A stretch of DNA of 64,000 nucleotides from Otis tarda (taxonomy: Eukaryota; Chordata; Aves; Otidiformes; Otididae). A program made the position numbers and the translations under genes. The stretch lies in contig CM048557.1 of assembly GCA_026413225.1 (NCBI GenBank), forward strand, positions 25,212,871-25,276,870. The letters are read 5' to 3'. Below are positions 25,201 through 33,825 of the stretch, piece after piece. How positions within the stretch are numbered: position 1 is the first letter of the stretch; every line of letters begins with the position of its first letter. The notes beneath the pieces were generated by a model. The model saw nothing but the letters and a program-made list of their open reading frames with translations, was not told where the DNA came from and did no database searches.

Positions 25201-28200
25201 GACCTCTACTGTGCCAGCCGTAATGATGCAATAATCGCTTTTAGGTTGAAAGTTAATCGTTTGTACTTTTAAATTAACATACAAAAACTCTGCTATCCTT
25301 ATATGTAGGTTTTGAAGCTTCTTGCTGAAATGAGTTCATTTTGTGGCGATATGGAAAAGCTTGAATCAAATTTGAAGAAGCTATTTGATAAATTACTGGT
25401 AAGACTAATTTGTAAAACACTTCAAAAAAAGAAGTTTTAATCAAAACAAATTACTTTATCTATTAATCTATTTATGCTTTCTCTAAAGTGGTTGTTTCAA
25501 ACATAGCTCTGTCTATCATATAAGGTCAAACATAATTTTGCAATTCAAAGCCATTGTAGATAGAGAGCTGTTACCTGCGTAATGTTTTTAATCCAGTAAA
25601 CTCATGTGATTTTGTTCTTTCTAAAATTTATAGTCATGAGAGTCTCATGTTGATCTCATAAAAGGCTATATCTGCACTTATTGTTTTTAAGCAAATTCAG
25701 CACTGTTTCAGCAGCATTGGTGCGGGACATTGTTGCTTCCTGTGGTAGCAGTGCTACCGTAGTATTTCCTCTGAGTCAGAGGTGTCAGGCCACCTAAGTG
25801 TAGGCAAAACACTTGCCACAGGACTTCAGGCAGCAGATCATCACATTAGTATGGGGATGGAGGATACTTCTTAAATTATCAGCAGAAATAAACCCTCCAG
25901 TTCAAACACCACAAAAGAACTCTCAGTCTGTATAAATGTATCTCATGCATTTATTTGTCCTTTCTGTTCATTAGGAATATATGCCCCTTCCTCCAGAGGA
26001 AGCAGAGAATGGGGAAAATGCTGGCAATGAAGAGCCCAAGTTGCAGTTCAGTTACGTGGAGTGTTTATTGTATAGCTTCCATCAGCTGGGTCGTAAACTT
26101 CCGGACTTCCTGACAGCCAAGCTGAATGCAGAGAAATTGAAAGACTTTAAAATCAGGTAATCATTTATAGGCAAGAGTTCTGTTAGAAGGTGTGAATTAT
26201 TATTGTCTGGATGCTAAAGAAGCACAACTCATTTTGAAAGACAACTTATTTTGAGCATTTTTCCTGAAGAGGAAAGATGAGATTGTGGCATACTTTTGCT
26301 TAAGCTTTTATTTTATGGTAATAGGTAAAATTTATTAGCAGATTGCTTTTAATTTTTTTAGGCTACAGTATTTTGCTCGAGGGTTGCAGGTATATATTCG
26401 ACAGCTTCGTCTGGCACTTCAAGGGAAAACAGGAGAAGCCTTGAAAACAGAGGAGGTAAGTATTGTTCAGGAATTCTGATTTTTCTCATTGAGCCTTCCA
26501 AAATAATGACTGGCACACATTAATGGGCTGCAATCTGTTGTAAGCATGCAAATAGATGAAGGGAATAATACTGCTAACATCTGTGGCAGCTGCATCTTAC
26601 CTGATGCTGCCTTTTGCAAGCTAAGACCATCTTTTAGTTTCTACTGTTAGCTACTCTCTGCATCCACATGTATTTGGCTTAACTGTGCTTTCCGTTTTGA
26701 AGAGGAAATTTTCATATATTCAGGGGGAATAAAATTTAGTGGGAACTACACTGCAAGGTTAAAAGCAACTAGACAGTGTAAAACTGCAAGAAGCCTAAAA
26801 ATAGTTTAAAGCTCGGAAGTGTACACACCTTTCACTATTACTATTGCTATAGCAATTCACTAGGAAGAGCAGTCAATTTAATGTTATAACTTCATCAAAT
26901 GCAGTTGGCATAATTTAAAGCTACTAGAATAGATGTTCAATGATATTTCTTTTTTTTTCTTTGTAATACAGAACAAGATTAAAGTGGTTGCTTTGAAAAT
27001 AACCAATAACATTAATGTTTTAATCAAGGTAAGTCCTCACATTATGAAGGAGTAAATTCACACAGTAGAGTAACATGAAAAAAAAAAAAACAAAAACAAA
27101 AACATTTGAATTAAATTGTATCATGTTATTAAGTTAGTCAGTGTTAGCTAGCTCAGGGTTACTCTTTCTGAAGAGACATGGATCTGCTGTTTATGGAAGC
27201 TGCTTAGTCTTTGCTGCTGCTGCTGTTGGGACAGGGTGTTGAGGCCCTTTTTTTGCAGCAGTGGTTGCCCACAGGAGCAGAAGACCTTGCTTTAGGGGTC
27301 TCTGGATTCTGGCTGAGCCTTTTTCTTTGTCATTTCCCTTTCCTGCAGTGGCAAGGAGGGGTAAGGAATAGTTTGAAGAGGTGCAAGGAGATGTAAGGGA
27401 GGGAGGAGGCAAAGCAAGCTGGTATACAGAACCTTTTTCTCCAAGGAGTATAGGAGAGATGGGCTGCAGAAAGAGACTTCCACCCAGAGCCCTTGAAACC
27501 ATTCTGATTTCTTCTAACCACCTTTTCCCTTCACTTCCTGTCTCTCACCCTCAATCACCACGATAAGCCAAAAACTATGCCCACAGTATTGAGAAGCCTA
27601 TCTTTTACCGTCATAGGGATATCAGATGTGTCCCTGCAGGAGCCGTTGTAGTTCATTTATATGTGCTTGATGTGCACAGGGAGAGAGAGAAAGCGTGTAT
27701 CATGGGCTACAGCAGCCAGGTAAGGCAGGTAGCTATTGCCGCCTTCTCCCTCTGCCATGGGACTTCAAAAAGGACTTTAAATTGTTGGAAAGTAACTATT
27801 GTTCTGGAATCTCAGTAGGTAGCTAAAATTTTTAAGTGCAGTCAACATATCTTTAACTGTAGAATAAACTGTCCGATTTTCCCTCCATAGGATCTCTTCC
27901 ACATTCCACCTTCTTATAAAAGTACAGTTACACTGTCCTGGAAACCAGTACAGAAGGCAGATGCAAGGTAAGAGCTTTTCATAAAAAAAGAAAACAGTGG
28001 TGTTAATTTTCAGTATTTGTAAAATAAAGATTCCGGGCTGTGTATATATAATACAAACAGCATATGAGCTAAAAGTTTCACAGTCGAAAATAACACCTAT
28101 CCTGGAAGGAGTTAAGGCTATGGAGTGATAATCTTAGTCTTGCTTTAGGGATACAATAGACCAAATCAACTGGAGACTAGCTTACTTCCTCCTTTGAAGT

Positions 28201-30190
28201 ATTATTCTGGGAATCTTCATTAGCTGCCACTAGCTTCCAGTGGTTAATCTTTGAGGCTGAACTGCTATTCCTGTACTTGTACTTCCTTGTATTCCATTAC
28301 AAGGGTGTAATGATCTGGTTTTGTTTTCTTCTGTCAGTCAAAAACGAGCAAGTGAAGATACAACCTCAAGTTCACCCCCAAAGAAAGCTTCAGCGGGACC
28401 AAAAAGGGATGCCAGGCAAATATATAATCCTCCCAGTGGAAAATACAGCAGTAACCTGGGTAGTTTTTCTTACGGTAAGTTAGGCAGCTTGGAAGAATTT
28501 TGTCTAGTTACAGTTGTGCCTTGGGGCAGGGGGAGCAAGCAAGTTAAGCCATCTTACTCTCACATTCTAGAAGATCAAATTGTACTGTCACCAATTTTTG
28601 TCTGTAATGGTTTCTTTCTAGCTGTTGATCTATTACAGTGTCTGAGTGTTGCCAGCCTATAAACTATGTCATTTGCAAGTTAATTTTTATACTGTTTTAA
28701 TACATAGATTTAGTAATTGAACTATTGTGTTCTCTGTGATGACACACAGCACCCTCACTTCAAATTTCTCGTTGGACAGACCAGTCTCTGCAAGTGGCAG
28801 AGCTGGGCTGCCTCCTGTCATAAACTGGACCTCTGCAGCATTCCTATTACAGACACTGCTGATGTTGCAGACCTGTTTCAGAACTTCTGGGAATGCCAGT
28901 TTCACTGTGCACACACAGTTATGTCCTCGTGCTCCCAATCAGATTGATTTGTCTCTCTGTAAGTCATATTCCTGAGCGAAACACGAGAGCAGTTGCAGAC
29001 TGGATGAACAGACCCAACAATGGCAGCAGCCTGTTCTCCTCGTCCCTGTAGGCCCATTGGCCCTACCCCTGTCAAGTAAACTGCCTGCTATGACAATTTA
29101 TCACCCATGTCCCTATGTAGAAAAACTGATACAAAGCACTGTCTTTATATATAAAGCAAAGAGAAAAGACAAAATCTTCTGCAAATTTCTTACTGATTAT
29201 TTCTTCAGGTGATGCACTGTGTCTTTTAAGATAAGTTTGTAGTCCTACAGTTCTAAAAATTAGAAAGTTTTCAACCAAAAATGTTTTCTTGCTTGCTGCT
29301 GTTTCCTGTAAGTGAGATGTTTAGGCCTCTGACCAGCTTTTGATTTCTGTACTCTTTAAAATAAGTACACAGTTCTTTGTAAATTAATGTGACCTGTATT
29401 TTAAGACTGTATGTGAAGAGAAAGCATGGAAGGGAAACTAGTTTGATGTATTTTCACAAATCTGAAGAAAATTTAACAGAGTATTTTGTGGGGGTTTTTG
29501 CGGTGATCAGATTTGGTCTTAACAAATGGAAAGGAATAATTTTCTACAGTATACAGCTAGTTTGTGTGGTATCTGTCTGTGTCTAAGATTTTTAATTGGT
29601 TACGGTTAAGATACCCCAGAAAAAAAAACTTAAGTATTCTGGTGGTAACTTAATGTTGAGGATAGAAAAGGACAGATAGGCTGATGGAGTTGTGGTTTTC
29701 CATCTTTTTGTAAAATCACCAGGAGCAAGTCAGACAAAGACCTCAAGGTCGACATGGTGTTATTGGACAGAAGGGTGAGCTAGGTAGCATAATGAAATTC
29801 TTTACAGACCAGTTTTCAATTCTATGATAGTGGATTGGCCCAAATATAGTTCTAAAATAATAGGACAGTTATGTATCATAGTATTAGTACGCAGAAAGAC
29901 TGTTTAGTTTAGAGAGGCTAATTCTCCTGACCTCCTTTTACAATTCATGAGGTCCGTTGTTTATCAAAGTACAACTGAGGTTTCATGGTATGTAAGCAAG
30001 ATTAGCCTCAGAGACCTAAATCAGCCTTCAGTACCTCCAGTTACTGCTATTTAATTTTAATCTGTATACAGCAAAAAACCTGTATGGAAAAGTTTTGACT
30101 TTTATTTCAGAGCAAAGAGGTGGTTTCCGGGGTGGCCGAGGAAGAGGCTGGGGAGGACGTGGCAATCGTAGCCGAGGAAGAATCTACTGA
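15926..30190 (+). CDS. API5: API5, apoptosis inhibitor 5 (complete, 14 coding exons)
   Basis: API5 (AAC-11/FIF) is a nuclear anti-apoptotic scaffold known to bind FGF2 and Acinus and to restrain E2F1-driven apoptosis. Joined exons: 15926-15994, 19548-19709, 20673-20766, 21791-21856, 22203-22354, 23703-23909, 24506-24610, 25309-25398, 25975-26156, 26362-26455, 26972-27028, 27891-27967, 28338-28474, 30111-30190. They sum to 1572 bases, or 523 residues plus TGA, against 524 in the long human form. Every intron is GT-AG and keeps frame. The protein is all-helical in the known structure: HEAT repeats in the N-terminal half, ARM-like repeats after. Leucines 370, 377, 384 and 391 form the known zipper. 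Lys251, the reported acetylation site, is kept. A bipartite nuclear signal lies at about 454-475 (QKR...PPKK...PKR), and the tail is RG-rich. The start has A at -3, and the N-terminus MPTVEELYRNYGILADATE matches human. Nothing is broken. TTC17 follows in the same orientation. Confidence 0.97.
16551..16572 (+). repeat. Poly-T run in API5 intron 1
   Basis: An uninterrupted run of 22 T, with no SINE or LINE body next to it. Confidence 0.9.
17660..17950 (+). mobile_element. Old CR1-like remnant in API5 intron 1
   Basis: The order of blocks (ggctggaa...attgagcttgtgaaagaa, ...ggggctcaggtgtgat, ...acactgaaac) resembles a sense-strand, heavily diverged CR1 ORF2 tail. No intact reading frame survives. 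The assignment is by recognition of block order only and could be wrong. Confidence 0.4.
19548..19709 (+). CDS. API5: API5 coding exon 2
   Basis: Residues 24-77 (HKDAYQAILDGVKGG...CEDEDVS), part of the first HEAT repeats. The acceptor is tttcag and the donor is TCT|gtaaga. Phase 0 at both ends. Confidence 0.96.
20673..20766 (+). CDS. API5: API5 coding exon 3
   Basis: Begins IRRQAIKELPQFATGDNLPR and runs through ADILTQLLQS. The acceptor is tgacag and the donor is CAG|gtagga. The exon ends one base into codon 109 (Asp). Confidence 0.95.
21349..21372 (+). repeat. Poly-T run in API5 intron 3
   Basis: An uninterrupted run of 24 T, about 420 bases before the exon 4 acceptor and too far away to be its pyrimidine tract. 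Confidence 0.9.
21791..21856 (+). CDS. API5: API5 coding exon 4
   Basis: Encodes DDSAEFNLVNNALLSIFKMD followed by AKG. The acceptor is cttcag and the donor is AAG|gtaaag. Sixty-six bases, phase 1 to 1. It matches the human exon almost residue for residue. Confidence 0.95.
22203..22354 (+). CDS. API5: API5 coding exon 5
   Basis: Encodes GTLGGLFSQILQGEDIVRER through ILTESKK, the end of the HEAT-repeat half. The acceptor is cttcag and the donor is AAG|gtaagt. Confidence 0.96.
22568..23350 (-). mobile_element. Old CR1 LINE in API5 intron 5, antisense
   Basis: About 780 bp whose + strand follows a reversed CR1: tail-like 'agaatcacagaaagggac', then 'gaaaacctctaaggattgag', 'ggctgaaaaagcccagtttc', 'cacaggtcgtgtgctctaga', 'gcagtattccagatttgatc', 'tttgcatttggctttgaatt' and 'cctgtgcattcgcc'. 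Block order is intact, but sequence divergence and small gaps are large, so this is an older subfamily than the copies at 5891, 39341 and 61011. It lies opposite to API5 transcription. Confidence 0.8.
23703..23909 (+). CDS. API5: API5 coding exon 6
   Basis: Residues 182-250 (VLEDVTGEEFVLFMKILSGL...RQAVPLFS), in the linker and first ARM-like region. The acceptor is gtcaag and the donor is TCA|gtatgt. Sixty-nine codons, phase 0. Confidence 0.96.
24506..24610 (+). CDS. API5: API5 coding exon 7
   Basis: Residues 251-285, opening with Lys251 (KNVHSTKFVTYFCEHVLPNL), the lysine reported as acetylated in human API5. The acceptor is ttgcag and the donor is GAG|gtaagc. Confidence 0.96.
25309..25398 (+). 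CDS. API5: API5 coding exon 8
   Basis: Thirty codons, VLKLLAEMSSFCGDMEKLES through NLKKLFDKLL. The acceptor is tgtag and the donor is CTG|gtaaga. An ARM-like helical pair. Confidence 0.96.
25975..26156 (+). CDS. API5: API5 coding exon 9
   Basis: Begins EYMPLPPEEAENGENAGNEE, an acidic loop, then helices ending in LKDFKI. It carries the first zipper leucine, Leu370. The donor AG|gtaatc splits an Arg codon. Confidence 0.96.
26362..26455 (+). CDS. API5: API5 coding exon 10
   Basis: Encodes LQYFARGLQVYIRQLRLALQ then GKTGEALKTEE. It carries zipper leucines 377, 384 and 391. The acceptor is ttttag and the donor is GAG|gtaagt. Confidence 0.96.
26972..27028 (+). CDS. API5: API5 coding exon 11
   Basis: Nineteen codons, NKIKVVALKITNNINVLIK. 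Phase 0 on both sides. The acceptor is atacag and the donor is AAG|gtaagt. Confidence 0.95.
27891..27967 (+). CDS. API5: API5 coding exon 12
   Basis: Residues 427-451 (DLFHIPPSYKSTVTLSWKPV then QKADA), ending two bases into a Ser codon. The acceptor is ccatag and the donor is AAG|gtaaga. Human has a slightly different sequence (KVEIG) at the end of this exon. Confidence 0.95.
28338..28474 (+). CDS. API5: API5 coding exon 13 (nuclear localisation signal)
   Basis: Encodes QKRASEDTTSSSPPKKASAG then PKRDARQIYNPPSGKYSSNL. It contains the bipartite basic nuclear signal at about residues 454-475. The acceptor is gtcag and the donor is ACG|gtaagt. Confidence 0.95.
30111..30190 (+). CDS. API5: API5 terminal coding exon 14
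   Basis: Encodes the RG-rich tail EQRGGFRGGRGRGWGGRGNR followed by SRGRIY and TGA. The acceptor is tttcag. The RG/RGG composition suggests RNA or protein contact and arginine methylation, by analogy with other RGG tails. Confidence 0.95.
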
Positions 30191-30957
30191 GTAGACCGCT
30201 AAATCTTCTGTGCCCCGGAAGGGCTAAAGTGAAAGTGCTACTCAGCAAGTCTGTTTGGAGTCTTGTTTCCTTCAAGGATTGCCTTCCACTAAGACTGACT
30301 TAAATGTTCTTTATACCTTTGTATGTATGATCTACTTTTCTAACGGACTACAACTTGTCCATAGTGAAACTACAGCTGTATTTTTGGATGCTTACAGTCA
30401 GCAGTTTTGGGTTCTTATTTTTGAAGTCTTCAGGATTTACTCAAAATTGGAAAAGAGCGTAGATGTTTTATCAAAACCTACATCTTGACAGTTTGTGTAT
30501 TAATCTAAAAATCAGCTACTGCATAACTGAAACTATATAACTGAGTTTATGTATTAAGTAATGAACAGGAAAGGCATGACAACAGAGATACATGTCAGAT
30601 AAGCTTAGCAGCTGAAGTAATCCTTTCCTCATCTGTAACCGTACTTTGCAATATGTGGAGAAGAGTACCATTGTTAGATTTGCTTTGATTTACTTTTTTT
30701 TTTTTCCAATGGAATTGAATGAAATACCTGCTGGTTTTTTTAAAAGTTTGCAACATGGATAGAAATTTATTTTGCTTGTAGCATGAAGCAGTCCTTTTAC
30801 TTAGAGATGTGGAGAATGTGGTGTTTTTTGATTTGCACATCTTACTCTTCTCCGTGCATTGTAATGCAAAAGTGATGTTTTGCAAATGATTTTTTAATGT
30901 TTAATATGAATATGTGCATATAATTATGCCGTGAAATTTCAGTAAATTAACCAGAAA

Positions 30958-30971
30958 AATAAAACAATAAA
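30958..30971 (+). terminator. API5: API5 proximal polyadenylation signals
   Basis: Two AATAAA hexamers almost overlap (30958-30963 and 30966-30971), about 770 bases after the stop codon. They would give a short 3' UTR isoform. Confidence 0.5.
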
Positions 30972-31170
30972 TGACTAGAATTATTCCAGGAATGGGTAAA
31001 GACTGATGCAGTGCTTAAGCTTCAAAGGCTGGAATGGACCGTAGCAGTACTCGGCTCTTTTCTATGTTTTGCAGATTTCTGGATTAGTTGGCACTTGAGG
31101 GGTTTTTTTTGTTGTTGTTTTGTGGGGTTGTTTTTTTTTTTACCAATATAGTTGCATTTTAAAATATATA

Positions 31171-31176
31171 AATAAA
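31171..31176 (+). terminator. API5: API5 middle polyadenylation signal
   Basis: AATAAA about 980 bases after the stop codon, followed by 'attgtattttgggt', a T/G-rich downstream element. Confidence 0.4.
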
Positions 31177-32255
31177 ATTGTATTTTGGGTAACACTGAAA
31201 AATTCCAGCTCTGTAGTTCAATTCAGATGGAAAAGTTAACAATTCCATGCTATATTTTTTCATAGCAATTTGGGATTCTTAGTTACTGGTGTACACCCAA
31301 AAAGTACAACGTAAGAGCACAATGTTTTGGTTGTTTGGTTTTTTTTTTTCTCACCACTCAAAATTAAATTTTTACTTCTCAGGTCATTCAACATTGTAAA
31401 GGAACTAGCAGATAATAAAAAGAAGTTGGGACAGAGGAAAAGATTTTAAAGTGTTCCAGGGCGTGTTGATGTAAAATAGCTTAGGCTTTAGAAGAATGAA
31501 GATTATTTCTTATCCTCCTTTTTTTTTTTTTTTTTTTTGTCCATCCATCTGATATCCTCAGACAAATGCCTGCAAGTGATGTTTCCCCACCTAGTTCCAT
31601 TTGTATTTGCTTGTGAATCAGACTCAGGTGTCTTCATTAACACTCTTTGATATTTATCACTATAATCAGAAGGCAGAATACCGAAACTATGTCAGAGTTA
31701 GAGAAATTGTCACCACTAAATTGTAACCTATTCTTGCTTAACTCTGGAGCAGTAGGCAGCAAACTTTGGACATTCCAGGACATGTGAGCCAACTTTGTAT
31801 TTCTGATTACATGCCAGCTGCTAAACTCAGATTTATCCAAATGTGGCAAAGAGCTTTTAAGGAAAAATTTGTGAGATCAAAATGTCACTCTGAAAATAGG
31901 CACTGCATAGGTAATAAGCTTTCATTGGGGGGTGGGGGGGAATAGACATTTTGCACTTGTGGCTATAATTTGTGTTTTGAGCAGATTTAAAAATGTAATT
32001 TCAAAGCCTAAACATAGCTTGTATTTAGACTAATAACTAGGTACTAGCAGCTTATTTTCTCACTGAATTTTGAGTGAATTTTCTTTACAAGGCCCCTGTT
32101 TTTCAGAAGTGATGTGCAAAGTTCTTGTGGCCTCAGAAGCAGTTAGATTCCTCCCCCCTCCCCCTGAGTTTCATATTTAATTTTGATGCAGTGAGTTCTT
32201 GTGGAGACACCTGTTCACCATCTTGTTGAATTGTAAATGTTCCCTTACGCTTTGG

Positions 32256-32261
32256 AATAAA
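32256..32261 (+). terminator. API5: API5 distal polyadenylation signal
   Basis: AATAAA followed within 10-30 bases by 'tttgtaattttgtttggctc', a T/GT-rich downstream element. It is the strongest candidate for the main cleavage site. Confidence 0.55.
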
Positions 32262-32285
32262 TTCATTTTGTAATTTTGTTTGGCT

Positions 32286-33289
32286 CATTGTTTCACAGTT
32301 ACTCTGCATCATTTTATGTTGGCTTAGTAAAAACGTACTGCAGTACCTTTTTTACTGACTTACATCTATAGCCATCTAAGAAGTATTGAGCTGTTTGTGA
32401 CTAAGGAATATATTTTAGCAAGACTGCATTAGCTGTTTCAACTTGGAAGTAATTCAAATTTTAAATGCAAAATTTTTGATAGGAATTTAAATATTAGCAA
32501 AAGCTGCATGCCATACATGTTATTTGGGAATTATCATGTAGAAAGGAGTAATGCATTGTCTTATTCTACCTCCTGGATGCTGACAGTACAATAACTTCTG
32601 TTAGTATCTCATAGAGCAAGAGTGGCTTGGAGTAGCAGCCTGGGGGTTTGGGTGAAATCTGTAATATGCCTGATGTGAAAACTGGCAGCAGCAGGGAACG
32701 GTCATATTTGTGGGAGTGTGTTCTCTGTCCTGAGAGGAGCTTAATCCCTTGCATTAGTTTAACCACTCTGACACCATTTGTAAATTTTTTTCTTGTTTCT
32801 ACTTAATGGGTTTGAGTTACAGGTGAATGTTACTGTTTCACAGGCTCTGGGAAGTCTGGTGTCCCCCAGAAGCAGAACTGTTTGCAGCTTGCTTGCAAAC
32901 TTAGAAAGATCAAACAGACCACTGCCTGAATTTGTGAGCTTTTAGCTCTCACTCAGGACTGTGGCAATGGGCTGCTGCTGCTGGGTTGGTATTTATCATT
33001 AACTGGACCAGGAAAGGAAAAGTTTATATTTTTCTATGTAACCGAAAAGCATTAGCAGGAAAAAGGAGCGATGTGTTTTTTCAGAGCCAACTTCAACCAG
33101 CTTTCGAGTGACCTGGCATGAACTGGGGATAGCTGCAGGTACCCTTTGGTTTGACTGGGGCAGAAGGCCGTTTCTTCGAGCTGTCCTGGCAAACGTTTCA
33201 GCGGGCACTAGACAGAAATTATTTTTTTTAAATGAAGGCGTTCAGCGCGATGCCATATGCTGCTTGTTGGCGTTTAAAGTCAGCGCTGA
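32286..33289. other. Intergenic between API5 and TTC17
   Basis: About 1 kb of non-coding DNA that separates the likely API5 cleavage site from the TTC17 CpG island. No gene or repeat was recognised. GC content rises toward the right. Confidence 0.6.
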
Positions 33290-33605
33290 GCTCCACACAG
33301 CAGCTCTGCCGTTACCGGTGGCTGCTTAAAGTGCAAAAAGGCGCCGGTAACCGGAGTCGGCTTCCCCGGCCGGGTGAGATGTGCGTGGGGCTGCCTCGCG
33401 GAGCCCCCTCCCCCGATCCGGCCTTCTTCGCCTTGTGGCTGCCCCTGCTGTGGGGCGGGGGAAGCGGCTCCGGCAGCTGGGCGCCCGGCGCCGCCTGAGG
33501 TAGCGACCCGGGGCCCTCCAGTTTGCTGACGGAGAAAGCGGGGCCGCCCCACAGCCGGGCCCGCCCCGCAGCGGGTGGTACCCCCCCACTCGGCCCTCCC
33601 CCTCC

Positions 33606-33617
33606 CAAAATGGCGGT
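33606..33617 (+). promoter_or_regulatory. TTC17: TISU/YY1-like element at upstream TTC17 ATG
   Basis: CAAAATGGCGGT matches the TISU consensus SAASATGGCGGC at 10 of 12 positions. The ATG (33610) is in frame with TTC17 and would add 19 residues ahead of the start I prefer. Confidence 0.5.
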
Positions 33618-33662
33618 GGTGGCCATTCCGGTTCCGGGTGGCGCGGGGAGGCCGGGATTGGG

Positions 33663-33674
33663 GAAGATGGCGAC
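33663..33674 (+). promoter_or_regulatory. TTC17: TISU/YY1-like element at preferred TTC17 ATG
   Basis: GAAGATGGCGAC matches the TISU consensus at 11 of 12 positions. TISU elements direct both transcription (through YY1) and start-codon choice on very short 5' UTRs. This supports 33667 as the main start, with transcription beginning only tens of bases upstream. Confidence 0.55.
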
Positions 33675-33825
33675 GGCAGGAGCGTCCGGGCGGGGCGGGT
33701 TGGGGCGGGCGTGGGTCTTCTCCGGCTGGGCCCTGGGCCTGTGCTCGCTGCTGGCCTCGGGGACGCGGCCGGCCGCTGCCACCACCCACTGGGTGGTCAC
33801 CGAGGACGGGAAGATCCAGCAGCAG
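33667..33825 (+). CDS. TTC17: TTC17 coding exon 1 (signal peptide)
   Basis: Fifty-three codons from the preferred ATG. A basic stretch (GRGGLGR) is followed by the hydrophobic core [18 protein letters not shown], then [16 protein letters not shown], which is identical to human. The donor is CAG|gtgagc, phase 0. Confidence 0.88.

Larger units (their letters stand above)
30191..32285 (+). other. API5: API5 3' UTR (extent inferred)
   Basis: A non-coding, T-rich stretch follows the API5 stop with three AATAAA clusters (30958-30971, 31171-31176, 32256-32261). The most distal is followed by a T/GT-rich segment, so a 3' UTR of about 2.1 kb is likely, with shorter isoforms possible. It includes a T20 run (31519-31538) and a G-rich run (about 31927-31940). 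Confidence 0.6.

Noticed and set aside
31519-31538. Poly-T run (and those at 16551, 21349 and 41668) as antisense tails of retroposed genes
   Set aside because: No processed coding sequence or target-site repeat borders any of them. They look like simple homopolymer expansions.
31926-31941. G-quadruplex in the API5 3' UTR
   Set aside because: There are only two G runs separated by one T. Four separate runs with loops are lacking, so a stable quadruplex is not well supported.
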